DNA of 64,000 bases from Sinorhizobium medicae (GTDB lineage Bacteria > Pseudomonadota > Alphaproteobacteria > Rhizobiales > Rhizobiaceae): assembly GCF_007827695.1 (NCBI RefSeq), contig NZ_VITA01000009.1, positions 1 through 64,000 on the forward strand, read 5' to 3'. The translations under genes and the position numbers were made by a program. Positions 1 through 8,152 of the stretch are shown one piece after another (within the stretch, counting starts at the first letter, position 1; each line of letters starts with the position of its first letter). The notes under the pieces are model-generated. The model was not told where the DNA came from, did not search any database, and saw only the letters and a list, made by a program, of their open reading frames with translations.

Positions 1-440
<440 letters not shown>

Positions 441-703
441 GGGTACGCTTCCTGTGGTCAAATCGGATGGATCAGCCGGCGGGGCCGGTTTGTCGAGCCG
501 TTTAAGGGTTTCGTCGCATTTGCGCAAGACTTAATTGCGTACGCCGGAACGGCAAGGCCCGACCGCTTTCGAAGGGCGGCTGCAAGGGGCACCGGACGCA
601 CGGCCGTCGCAAGCCTGTGGGGCGGAAACCAGAGGATAAACAGACGCATGCGGCGCGGAGTTAAAGCGCGGCAGAATTTTTATCTTGTTCTTGAGAAAGA
701 GGC

Positions 704-777
704 TGGAGCGGGTAGCGGGAATCGAACCCGCGTATTCAGCTTGGAAGGCTGCTGCTCTACCATTGAGCTATACCCGC
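704..777 (-). tRNA. tRNA-Gly (anticodon TCC)
   Basis: Read on the minus strand, the 74-nt sequence begins GCGGGTATAGCTC and ends with an encoded CCA (complement of 704-706). The anticodon loop reads CTTCCAA, so the anticodon is TCC. The T arm reads GGTTCGATTCC, and the acceptor stem pairs GCGGGTA with TACCCGC. It lies between tRNA-Tyr and tuf on the same strand and is probably co-transcribed with them. Confidence 0.97.
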
Positions 778-800
778 GGGCCTTCGATCCAGAAGCAGAA

Positions 801-885
801 TGGTGGAGGGAGTTGGATTTGAACCAACGTAGGCTGAGCCAACGGATTTACAGTCCGTCCCCTTTAACCACTCGGGCATCCCTCC
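801..885 (-). tRNA. tRNA-Tyr (anticodon GTA)
   Basis: This 85-nt class II tRNA with a long variable arm is read on the minus strand. It begins GGAGGGATGCCCGAG, has the anticodon loop CTGTAAA (anticodon GTA) and the T-loop region GGTTCAAATCC, and ends with an encoded CCA. It is 23 bp upstream of tRNA-Gly and belongs to the same tRNA-tuf transcription unit. Confidence 0.97.
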
Positions 886-1101
886 ATTTTTCTGTCGGGA
901 TCAATCGACCAAGCATTTGAGATCGCGAAGGAACCGGCGCCGTTTGTCGCCGCCTCTCGATCTGCGCCGGGTATATGACCGCCTGCATTCATCCTGTCAA
1001 CACGGCGAATTCGAAAATTTGAGAATTTCTCCACAGCCGGCTGCGACGGCGATATTCCGAAATCAGTTTCAACCCGTATCGAAGCCAACTATAAGAGCCG
1101 C

Positions 1102-1977
1102 ATGAGCAAGGACAAAACGGGCGACAAGAGCGCCAGAGACACCCATTATGCAAATCTCCGGCGGGCGCATCGAGACGGCCGCCGCGAACGCGGGGAAATC
1201 CCGACGCCGCGCCAGGACAAGCGCGGCAAGCCTTCTGCCGACTGGAAGCCGCCGGCACTCGCCCCCGATCAGGTGCTGCTCTATGGCCTGCACACGGTCC
1301 GCGCCGCCCTCGACAATCCGGAACGGCGGATCATCCGGCTCTCGGTCACACAGAACGCCGCAGCGCGCCTTGATCTCGGCGACTCGGCGGCGCTTCCCTT
1401 TCCGGTCGAGACCGTGACGCCGCAGGAGCTCGATCGGATTCTCGGACCAGACGCCATCCACCAGGGCGTGATGCTGGAGACGCGGCCGCTGCCGCACCGC
1501 AAGCTCGAGGCGCTTCGCGACTGCCCCCTGATCCTCGTCCTCGATCAGGTGACCGATCCCCACAATGTTGGAGCGATCATGCGTTCGGCGGTTGCATTCG
1601 ACGCCGGCGCCCTCATTACGACGATGCGCCATAGTCCCACCGAATCGGGCGTATTGGCGAAATCGGCCTCCGGCGCGCTGGAACTCATCCCTTACATCCA
1701 GATCAGCAATCTCGCCGATACGATCGACGAGCTCCACGCCCTCGGCTTCATGACGATCGGCCTCGATTCGGAGGGGCCACAGCCGCTCGAAGGTACATTC
1801 GCAGGCGACAAGATCGCGCTCGTGCTCGGCTCGGAAGGCAAGGGTTTGCGGCAGAAAACGCGGCAGACGGTCAAGGCGCTCGCCCGTCTCGACATGCCCG
1901 GTGCAATCAAATCGCTGAATGTGTCGAATGCCGCCGCGATCGCCATGTATGCGGCGAGACATCATCTCAAGGGATAG
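1102..1977 (+). CDS. rlmB: 23S rRNA (guanosine-2'-O-)-methyltransferase of the TrmH/SpoU family
   Basis: The protein is predicted to methylate the 2'-O of a guanosine in the 23S rRNA peptidyl-transferase loop (G2251 in E. coli) using S-adenosylmethionine. The 291 residues carry a basic N-terminal tail, an L7Ae-like RNA-binding segment at about 55-130, and a SpoU methylase domain with a trefoil knot at about 145-290. The three SPOUT motifs are visible: DQVTDPHNVGAIMRSA, LVLGSEGKGLR and IKSLNVSNAAAIAMY. It is transcribed away from the tRNA-tuf unit. The family is certain. The exact target nucleotide is inferred by homology. Confidence 0.93.
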   Translation: MSKDKTGDKSARDTHYANLRRAHRDGRRERGEIPTPRQDKRGKPSADWKPPALAPDQVLLYGLHTVRAALDNPERRIIRLSVTQNAAARLDLGDSAALPFPVETVTPQELDRILGPDAIHQGVMLETRPLPHRKLEALRDCPLILVLDQVTDPHNVGAIMRSAVAFDAGALITTMRHSPTESGVLAKSASGALELIPYIQISNLADTIDELHALGFMTIGLDSEGPQPLEGTFAGDKIALVLGSEGKGLRQKTRQTVKALARLDMPGAIKSLNVSNAAAIAMYAARHHLKG

Positions 1978-2251
1978 GAGCCGGTGGGACGATCGTTGCC
2001 GCAAGCCCGGCCGTCGGACAGCCGTCCCGCAATCTTTTCCATGTCGTGACGTTGAGGTCCATTTCGCAACGCGCGAGGTAGGAGATATCGCCGATGCGGA
2101 TGCAGGTCGTCTGGCCGAGTTCGTATTTGCCTCCGTCGCGGTGGCGGCAGGTGCATCGCCGGTCCGGCGCAGACGCAGAAACACCTTCGGCAGCCAGAGC
2201 GACAGCCGCGAGCGACAACGCCAGAAACCGCAGGGCGCGCACGCGTTTCAT
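1967..2251 (-). CDS. Small secreted cysteine-containing protein of unknown function
   Basis: This 94-residue protein starts at the ATG at 2251 (MKRVRALRF). A further ATG lies 18 nt upstream but adds only six non-signal-like residues. Residues 1-27 form a typical Sec signal peptide, with a basic start, a Leu/Ala-rich core and an A-x-A type end. The mature part holds five cysteines, including a CTC pair, which suggests a disulfide-bonded periplasmic protein. I do not recognise the family. Its 3' end overlaps the end of rlmB by 11 bp in convergent orientation. Confidence 0.6.
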   Translation of the reverse strand: MKRVRALRFLALSLAAVALAAEGVSASAPDRRCTCRHRDGGKYELGQTTCIRIGDISYLARCEMDLNVTTWKRLRDGCPTAGLAATIVPPAPIP

Positions 2252-2293
2252 GCCAACAGAATAGCGCAATTTCGATCCAACCCAAAACGGAGA

Positions 2294-2319
2294 ATGCCGG
2301 CTGATTGCTCAGCCGGCAT
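2294..2319 (-). terminator. Perfect 11-bp hairpin, candidate terminator after azoR
   Basis: ATGCCGGCTGA and its exact reverse complement flank a TTGC tetraloop. On the minus strand the hairpin is followed by TTCTCCGTTTT, a weak U-rich tract. It sits between the azoR stop (2453) and the start of the small secreted protein (2251), where an azoR terminator would be expected. Confidence 0.55.
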
Positions 2320-2452
2320 CCTCCGCAACGAACGGCACAAAGCGCCGGTCGAATTCCTGGGGGTTCAGCATTCGTGGAATGACTGAAACGCTCCACCCTT
2401 TGTTGCCCGTATCTCCGGATGGAAAACCGCTATGCGCTTTTCCTGGAATTGC

Positions 2453-3073
2453 TTAGCTTGCGAGCTTGAAAACGTTCCCCTCAGCGATCGTCTTTTCGGC
2501 TTCCGCGATAGCGAACTGCTTCTGATCGGCGCCGAGGTTCAGACCCTCTGCGCGGATGAACTCGATGTCCGTTATGCCGAAGAAGCCAAAGACCGAGCGC
2601 AGGTAGGTTTCCTGGTGATCCATGGCGGAGGCCGGCGCCACGGAATAGTGACCGCCACCGGTCGAGGCCACGATCACCTTCTTGCCCTTGGCCAGGCCTT
2701 CCGCTCCGGCTTCGCTATAGCGAAAGGTCTTGCCGGCGACCGCCAGACGGTCAATCCAGGCCTTGAGCTGGCTAGGGATCGAGAAGTTGTACATCGGCGC
2801 ACCGACGACAACCGTTTCAGCGGCGAGGAATTCCTCGAGCATCTGACGTCCGATGCGCACGTCAGCGGCAAGATCCGGATCCACTCCTTCCAGATCGGCA
2901 GGCGCCATGATCTGAGCGCCCGTCAGGTGCGGAACGCGCTCGGATGCGAGATCCCTATAGGTGATGTCAGCGTCGGGTCGGTCCGCCTTGATCTGCGATA
3001 CGATCGCTGCCGTCAGGCGGCGGGAGACGGAGTGTTCGCCGAGAATGCCGGAGTCGATATGAAGGATTTTCAT
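2453..3073 (-). CDS. azoR: FMN-dependent NADH-azoreductase / quinone reductase
   Basis: This cytoplasmic flavodoxin-fold enzyme carries out two-electron reduction of azo dyes and quinones with NAD(P)H and protects against electrophilic quinones. The sequence shows the family signature MKILHIDSGILGEHSVSR at the N terminus (FMN phosphate-binding loop), PMYNFSIPSQLKAWIDR near residues 98-114, and STGGGHYS near 143-150. The length of 206 residues is typical. The start at 3073 is preferred over 3082 because AAGGTG lies about 8 bases upstream and MKILHID is the canonical family start. It is divergent from a LysR regulator, so quinone- or thiol-stress control is plausible. Confidence 0.93.
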   Translation of the reverse strand: MKILHIDSGILGEHSVSRRLTAAIVSQIKADRPDADITYRDLASERVPHLTGAQIMAPADLEGVDPDLAADVRIGRQMLEEFLAAETVVVGAPMYNFSIPSQLKAWIDRLAVAGKTFRYSEAGAEGLAKGKKVIVASTGGGHYSVAPASAMDHQETYLRSVFGFFGITDIEFIRAEGLNLGADQKQFAIAEAEKTIAEGNVFKLAS

Positions 3074-3157
3074 GGGAAGCACCTTTGCTTTCGTTGCGGT
3101 GCATCACATATGATCTGCAAACAATCCCTCGATAAGTCAGTGAATCTTCGACATTCC

Positions 3158-3173
3158 GTTTCCTCAGGGAAAC
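3158..3173. promoter_or_regulatory. Inverted repeat in the azoR/LysR divergent promoter region
   Basis: GTTTCC-tcag-GGAAAC is a perfect 6+6 dyad in the 206-bp region between two divergent genes. LysR-type regulators bind short imperfect dyads of the T-N11-A class in such positions, so this is the best operator candidate seen here. No footprint-level evidence is available. Confidence 0.4.
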
Positions 3174-3279
3174 AATTCCGCTTATACCCCACACATGGTG
3201 GCTTGGGCTCGATGGCAGCTGTCACGATAATGGACGCGCCAGAACCCGCACGACCTTCCATATCATCCAGGAGGCATTC

Positions 3280-4224
3280 ATGCAGGACCTGAACGACATC
3301 GCGCTTTTCGCTGCGGTCGTCAAGAACAATGGTTTCAGCGCCGCTGCGCGCGATCTGAACGTGCCGAAATCCAAGCTCAGCAAGCATGTCGCGCGCCTTG
3401 AGGAGCAATTGGGTGTTCGCCTGCTCGAGCGTTCGACCCGCAAGCTTAGGATGACCGAAATCGGCCGGATCTTCTACGAACACGCTCAGGGGCTGCTCGA
3501 CGGCGTGGCCGCAGCCGAAGCCGAGATCGCGGCCGTTCGCGCCGAGCCGACCGGCGTCGTCCGGCTGGCCTGCCCGATCGGCTTCACGCCGATGCTCGCC
3601 GATATCCTGCCCGCCTTCCACCGCAGATATCCGGGCGTCCGGCTTTTGATCACAGCCACCAATCGGCGCATCGATCTGATCGAGGAACGGATAGACGTCG
3701 CCCTGCGCGCACGCGACCAGCTCGACACGGACAATCAGCTGATCGTGCGAAAGTTCGGGGAAGTGCGCCAGCGACTCGCCGCCAGTCCGACGCTTCTCGC
3801 ACGCCTCGGCGAAATCACCACCGATAAACTGTCGCAAATGCCGACGCTGTCGATGAACGAGCAGAACCCCAATGACATTTGGCGCCTCGTGCACGCAACC
3901 GGGGGAACGATCGAGATCGCTCACCGGCCAGTCATAGGCTGCAGCGATTTTCTCATCCTGGAGCGCGCTGCCATCGAAGGTATGGGGATAGCCCTGCTCC
4001 CCGACCATATCTGCGAGCGGGCCTTCCGTAGCGGCGCCCTCGTTCCGGTCCTGCCGGAGTGGACCTCCGGCAATGTCATGGTCCACCTGGTCTTTCCCTC
4101 GCGCCACGGGCTGCTGCCCGCGACCCGCGCCCTGATCGACTATCTGGCGGAAAACCTGATCAAGGCGCTGGAGCGGTGCCGCGAGGTGGAGCCGCCGCGG
4201 CCGGCGGCATCGTTCGAGATCTGA
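3280..4224 (+). CDS. LysR-family transcriptional regulator
   Basis: The 314-residue protein has an N-terminal winged helix-turn-helix (residues 1-60; the recognition region includes FSAAARDLNVPKSKLSKHVARL) followed by a LysR substrate-binding domain from about 90 to 300. The VPKSKLSKHVARLEEQLGVRLL segment is typical of the subgroup related to DsdC/AaeR-like LTTRs. The start at 3280 is preceded by AGGAGG in caggaggcattc. It is divergently oriented to azoR, so it probably regulates azoR and itself. The inducer cannot be read from the sequence. Confidence 0.9.
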   Translation: MQDLNDIALFAAVVKNNGFSAAARDLNVPKSKLSKHVARLEEQLGVRLLERSTRKLRMTEIGRIFYEHAQGLLDGVAAAEAEIAAVRAEPTGVVRLACPIGFTPMLADILPAFHRRYPGVRLLITATNRRIDLIEERIDVALRARDQLDTDNQLIVRKFGEVRQRLAASPTLLARLGEITTDKLSQMPTLSMNEQNPNDIWRLVHATGGTIEIAHRPVIGCSDFLILERAAIEGMGIALLPDHICERAFRSGALVPVLPEWTSGNVMVHLVFPSRHGLLPATRALIDYLAENLIKALERCREVEPPRPAASFEI

Positions 4225-4425
4225 TGCGGACGCCGGTTGCTCCGGGGGTATGCCTGTAAAGCGCGGTGACATCGGGAGTTTTGTTCGCGGTCAAAAACGA
4301 TCCCTCAGACCTTGCCGCCATCACGGACGAGGGATGTCTGTCTGCCCCATGCTGAGGGGACGGGATATGGAGTGGTCATGATGCCCTACCCTGATTGTCG
4401 GGTCAGAGCAGAGCCTTTGGACCGG

Positions 4426-4794
4426 TCAGGCGCGTTCAGTGCGGCCGGGCTTAGGCTTCGCCGGCGGTTTGATCTCAAGGTTCTTCGGTAGCGGCTTCGA
4501 CGAGCACCGCAGATGCACCTCGCGTGCGAAAAGCCGACGCGCATCCTCTCGTTCTGCGTCGGCCGCGGCCGCGATCGGAATGCCGAACGGCCCAAGCAGC
4601 AGACCGGAAGCAAGGCCGATTGCCATGCGCGATCCGACCTTGTTGTCGAATTCCAATGCCTTCAGCCGGATTTCTTTGCACTCGGCCGTGTTGTATTTCG
4701 GATCGTCATGCGGCAGTTGTGCTGCATATCGGTCAGGCGTGGTTGTGCAGCCGGCAAGCACGAGGCCGACGGCGGCGATCATGAAAATGCGCAT
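4426..4794 (-). CDS. Small predicted lipoprotein
   Basis: The 122-residue protein has a short signal peptide ending in the lipobox LAGC (Cys16), so it is predicted to be lipid-anchored in the cell envelope. The mature protein contains a glycine/alanine-rich hydrophobic stretch near residues 57-78 and a Lys/Pro-rich C-terminal tail. Two further cysteines (about 39 and 97) could pair. I do not recognise a named family. It stands alone between LysR and tRNA-Thr. Confidence 0.7.
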   Translation of the reverse strand: MRIFMIAAVGLVLAGCTTTPDRYAAQLPHDDPKYNTAECKEIRLKALEFDNKVGSRMAIGLASGLLLGPFGIPIAAAADAEREDARRLFAREVHLRCSSKPLPKNLEIKPPAKPKPGRTERA

Positions 4795-5136
4795 ATTTCC
4801 CCCAGCGGTTTTACAATCCCCAGATGCAACCTAAAGCATGCCTTGGCGATCGGCGAAAGGCCCCCGCTATTCTGTCCCCAATACAACTTCCAGCGCCGCC
4901 AGCCGCAGGAACTGCAACTCGCCGGTCTCGCACCCCAGGCTTTGTGGTTAAAGCCGGCGCTTAGGACCGGTTTGGGGCGGAACACATAGGGGCTCGGAGC
5001 TCGCTCAGAGGAAGATCTGCACCAGCCGAAAGATCCATCGTCCGACATGTCCGACAAAAGAGCGTCGGAAAAGTCGGATCGTATGTCGGAAGAAAAGTGG
5101 GAAACTTAGTGAAACCGTGGCGCCGCAAGGCGTTGA
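4795..5136. other. Gene-free stretch with a cluster of GTCGGA/TCCGAC repeats
   Basis: No convincing coding region was found between the lipoprotein gene and tRNA-Thr. Near its tRNA end, positions 5041-5090 contain two copies of TCCGAC (5041, 5050) followed by three copies of GTCGGA (5064, 5073, 5085). This can fold as a hairpin in either transcript or serve as repeated half-sites. Short open frames here lack a ribosome binding site. Confidence 0.6.
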
Positions 5137-5212
5137 TGGTGCCCCCAGAGAGACTCGAACTCCCGACCTACTGATTACAAATCAGCCGCTCTACCAACTG
5201 AGCTATAAGGGC
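5137..5212 (-). tRNA. tRNA-Thr (anticodon TGT)
   Basis: Read on the minus strand, the 76-nt tRNA begins GCCCTTATAGCTCAG, has the anticodon loop TTTGTAA (anticodon TGT) and the T arm GGAGTTCGAGTCTC, and ends with an encoded CCA. The acceptor stem contains G-U pairs, which are tolerated. It is a separate transcription unit from the tRNA-Tyr/Gly/tuf group. Confidence 0.96.
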
Positions 5213-5394
5213 ATGTTAGTGCGGGAGTTACCATATTCTTCCTCGGTGTAAAGCAAAAATACGGCTTCTCCCAATTTTTCGGATGCGTTCAGGCCGAGGC
5301 CGTGCCAGAAAAAGCGAGCTTGGCGTCCAGAGCTGAGCGCTGCCTTACCGGACGACGATGAAGTATCCCTGCCCTGTAACGACGGACTGAGTTC

Positions 5395-6168
5395 ATGGCC
5401 CGCAAGTTCAACTCACTCGCCTTCATCGCATCACCGGCAGAGGAAGCGCAGAAGGCGGCCGAGGATCTCCGGGCGATCTATGGAGATCACGATGCGGAAA
5501 AGGCCGATGTGATCGTCGCGCTCGGCGGCGACGGATTCATGCTGCACACGCTGCACAAAACGATGAACACAGGCAAGCTCGTATACGGCATGAACCGCGG
5601 CTCGGTCGGGTTCCTGATGAATCGCTACAGCACCGACAACCTGCATCAGCGCATCTCCAATGCGGACGAGAACGCATTTCATCCCCTCGAGATGCGCACC
5701 ACGGACGTTTCCGGCGAGAAATTCACGGCGCTTGCGATCAACGAAGTTTACCTGTTCCGCCAATCGTACCAGGCCGCAAAGCTGAAGGTCATTGTCGACG
5801 GCAAGACGCGCCTTGACGAATTGACTTGTGACGGACTGCTTCTCGCGACCCCTGCCGGCTCCACGGCCTATAACCTTTCCGCGCATGGACCGATCCTGCC
5901 GCTGGAAGCGCCGCTTCTCGCGCTGACGCCGGTCAGTCCCTTCCGGCCGCGCCGCTGGCGCGGTGCGCTATTGCCCAATCATGTCACTGTGGACATCGAA
6001 ATTCTGGAAGCCGACAAGCGCCCGGTCAACGCCGTCGCAGATCACCAGGAGGTCAAGTCCGTCGTCAACGTGCGCATCGCCGAATCCGAGAAGCTTACTG
6101 CGCGCATCCTTTCGGATCCGGACCATTCCTGGTCCGATCGCATCCTGGCCGAGCAGTTTTCCAATTGA
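5395..6168 (+). CDS. nadK: NAD kinase
   Basis: The enzyme phosphorylates NAD to NADP and is the only known NADP source in bacteria. It is cytoplasmic. The 257-residue length matches the short alphaproteobacterial form. The catalytic GGDGFMLHTLH motif is at about residues 45-55 and the conserved TPAGSTAYNLSAHGPILPL segment at about 155-173. The HPLEMRTTDVSG region between them is typical. The start codon is ATG at 5395. A small secreted protein gene follows after 86 bp on the same strand. Confidence 0.95.
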   Translation: MARKFNSLAFIASPAEEAQKAAEDLRAIYGDHDAEKADVIVALGGDGFMLHTLHKTMNTGKLVYGMNRGSVGFLMNRYSTDNLHQRISNADENAFHPLEMRTTDVSGEKFTALAINEVYLFRQSYQAAKLKVIVDGKTRLDELTCDGLLLATPAGSTAYNLSAHGPILPLEAPLLALTPVSPFRPRRWRGALLPNHVTVDIEILEADKRPVNAVADHQEVKSVVNVRIAESEKLTARILSDPDHSWSDRILAEQFSN

Positions 6169-6254
6169 AATCACGCGTTGCATGCCGATATGATGTGGTT
6201 CCGAACGGTAGCATGCCTTACGATCCCGACGCCCGGTTGCGAAGGATATCCGGA

Positions 6255-6755
6255 ATGTTTAGGGCCCTGCTCATAGTGCTTTGCCTGACCCTGCCTGCGA
6301 GCGGGCTCTCAGCCCAGGAAAACGACCTGCTGCCGCCAAATGTGATATTCGTGACGAGCACTGGCTTTTGGGAAGAGTCCGGAGGCGCGCTGCAACGGGA
6401 CGCCGACAGCAATCAGGATGCCGGCGAGAAATCTGCGATACCGGGCGGGCAGCGCGGCTACTACAAGCTGATTGCCCTGCGGCAGTCGGACGGGACCGCG
6501 CAAATCCATCTGCAGCAGATCGCCTCAAGCCCCACAGGCCCCGAGGTGGTTTCTTCCGCGGAACTCGAGGAATTCACAGCGCTGAAACCTTATGTCACCG
6601 ACATCCGCCCCGAAACATCGACGGGGATCACGCCGCAGCCCGGAATGTTCGCGACCGTTTATCTTAAGACCGATCCGGGCGCGACGGAGCCAGAGTCCTG
6701 GACGGTGCTGATCGACGAGCTCGGAGACATCAAGATCGAGCGGGCCACAAACTGA
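6255..6755 (+). CDS. Secreted or periplasmic protein of unknown function
   Basis: The ATG at 6255 is chosen because the next residues (MFRALLIVLCLTLPASGLSA) form a clean signal peptide and GAAGGATATCCGGA precedes it. An in-frame ATG further upstream would add 30 residues that do not look like a leader. The mature protein is about 145 residues long, acidic, and lacks membrane segments and cysteines. No family was recognised. It follows nadK and may be co-transcribed with it. Confidence 0.65.
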   Translation: MFRALLIVLCLTLPASGLSAQENDLLPPNVIFVTSTGFWEESGGALQRDADSNQDAGEKSAIPGGQRGYYKLIALRQSDGTAQIHLQQIASSPTGPEVVSSAELEEFTALKPYVTDIRPETSTGITPQPGMFATVYLKTDPGATEPESWTVLIDELGDIKIERATN

Positions 6756-6821
6756 AATCCAGATCAGTCTTGTAGAGCGCCCCCGCCTCGTCCTTCACGC
6801 CCACACTCGTGTCATTTCCAA

Positions 6822-6852
6822 CGCAAACGCGGCGCACGGCGCCGCGTTTGCG
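6822..6852. terminator. Perfect 14-bp hairpin between convergent genes
   Basis: CGCAAACGCGGCGC and its exact reverse complement are separated by a 3-nt ACG loop. The hairpin lies 66 bp after the stop of the secreted protein (plus strand) and 15 bp after the end of prfB (minus strand), so it can terminate both. There is no long T-tract on either side, so efficiency is uncertain. Confidence 0.6.
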
Positions 6853-6867
6853 CGTCGGATAAAAACA

Positions 6868-7999
6868 TCAACTCAAATCGTCGACCGCCGCATCCGCCCC
6901 ACCGCTTACGCGATGCGCAAGGGCTGCCTCCATGAACTCGCTCAGTTCACCGTCCAGCACGTCGCCCGGGCTTGTGCTTTCGACGCCTGTCCTCAAGTCC
7001 TTCACGAGCTGGTAGGGCTGCAGGACGTAGGAGCGGATCTGGTGACCCCAGCCGATCTCGGTCTTCGATGCCGCCTCGGCGTTGGCCGCCTCCTCGCGCT
7101 TCTTCAGTTCGGCCTCGTAAAGCCGCGCACGGAGCATGTCCCATGCCTTGGCGCGGTTCTTATGCTGTGAGCGTTCCTGCTGGCACTGCACCACGATGCC
7201 GCTCGGCATATGCGTGATGCGCACGGCCGAATCGGTCGTGTTGACGTGCTGACCGCCGGCGCCGGAGGAGCGGTAGGTATCGATCCTGCAATCGCTTTCA
7301 TTGATGTCGACCTGGATCGATTCGTCCACCACGGGATAGACCCAGATGGACGAGAAGGACGTATGACGGCGCGCATTGCTGTCATAGGGGGAAATGCGGA
7401 CCAGCCGGTGCACGCCCGATTCCGTCTTCAGCCAGCCATAGGCATTGTGGCCCTTGACCAGGAGCGTTGCGGACTTGATGCCGGCCTCTTCCCCATCCTG
7501 GATTTCCATGAGCTCGACCTTGTAGCCCTGGCGCTCGGCCCATCGCGTATACATGCGAAGCAGCATGTTGGCCCAGTCCTGGCTTTCCGTGCCACCGGCG
7601 CCCGAATGGACTTCGACATAGGTATCGTTCTGGTCGGCCTCCCCGGAGAGCATGGCCTCCACCTGCTTTTTAGCTGCGTCGTTGCGCAGTTGGCGGAGCG
7701 CTTCCTCGGCCTCCGAGACGATTGCCGAATCGCCTTCCTCTTCGCCGAGTTCGATGAGCTCGATGTTGTCGTTGAGCTGCTGCTCGAACCGACGCAGGCC
7801 ACTGATGCCATCGTCGAGCTGCTGGCGCTCCCGCATCAGTTTCTGTGCCTCTGCCGCGTCGTTCCAGAGCGACGGGTCTTCGGCCTTGTTGTTCAACCAG
7901 TCCAGTCGTCTTACCGCCTGATCCCAGTCAAAGATGCCTCCTCAGCAGGCTTATGGCCTGCTTGATTTCGTCGACGATGTTCTCGATTTCGCTGCGCAT
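6868..7999 (-). CDS. prfB: Peptide chain release factor 2, expressed by programmed +1 frameshift
   Basis: RF2 recognises UGA and UAA and hydrolyses peptidyl-tRNA. Translation starts at the ATG at 7999, and 23 codons are read before an in-frame TGA at 7930-7928. The slip site is CTT-TGA-C, preceded by AGGAGG, which is the classical RF2 autoregulatory arrangement. A +1 shift, skipping the T at 7930, continues as L-D-W-D-Q into the long frame. The GGQ motif ([17 protein letters not shown]) needed for hydrolysis is present in the long frame, and so is an SPF-type anticodon-mimic region. The coding path is complement(join(6868..7929,7931..7999)). It lies downstream of mrcA on the same strand. Confidence 0.97.
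7925..7945 (-). promoter_or_regulatory. prfB recoding signal (internal Shine-Dalgarno plus slippery CTT-TGA)
   Basis: On the minus strand the internal AGGAGG is followed by CAT, then CTT TGA C. In established RF2 biology, low RF2 leaves the ribosome stalled at UGA. The upstream Shine-Dalgarno-like sequence then promotes a +1 slip on CUU/UUU. All elements are visible here. Confidence 0.93.
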
Positions 8000-8152
8000 G
8001 GTCCTGCTTCTTGGGTGGTTTTTCGAAACGTGTCGGTCAAATAGCGATGCCCGCCGCCGATGTAAAGGCGACGGGCATCATGTTGGTTCGTGCAGATCTT
8101 GCTCCCGAAGCCGGTATCCACTTTCGGGCGACATGCATCTGGAAGGAGGGAA

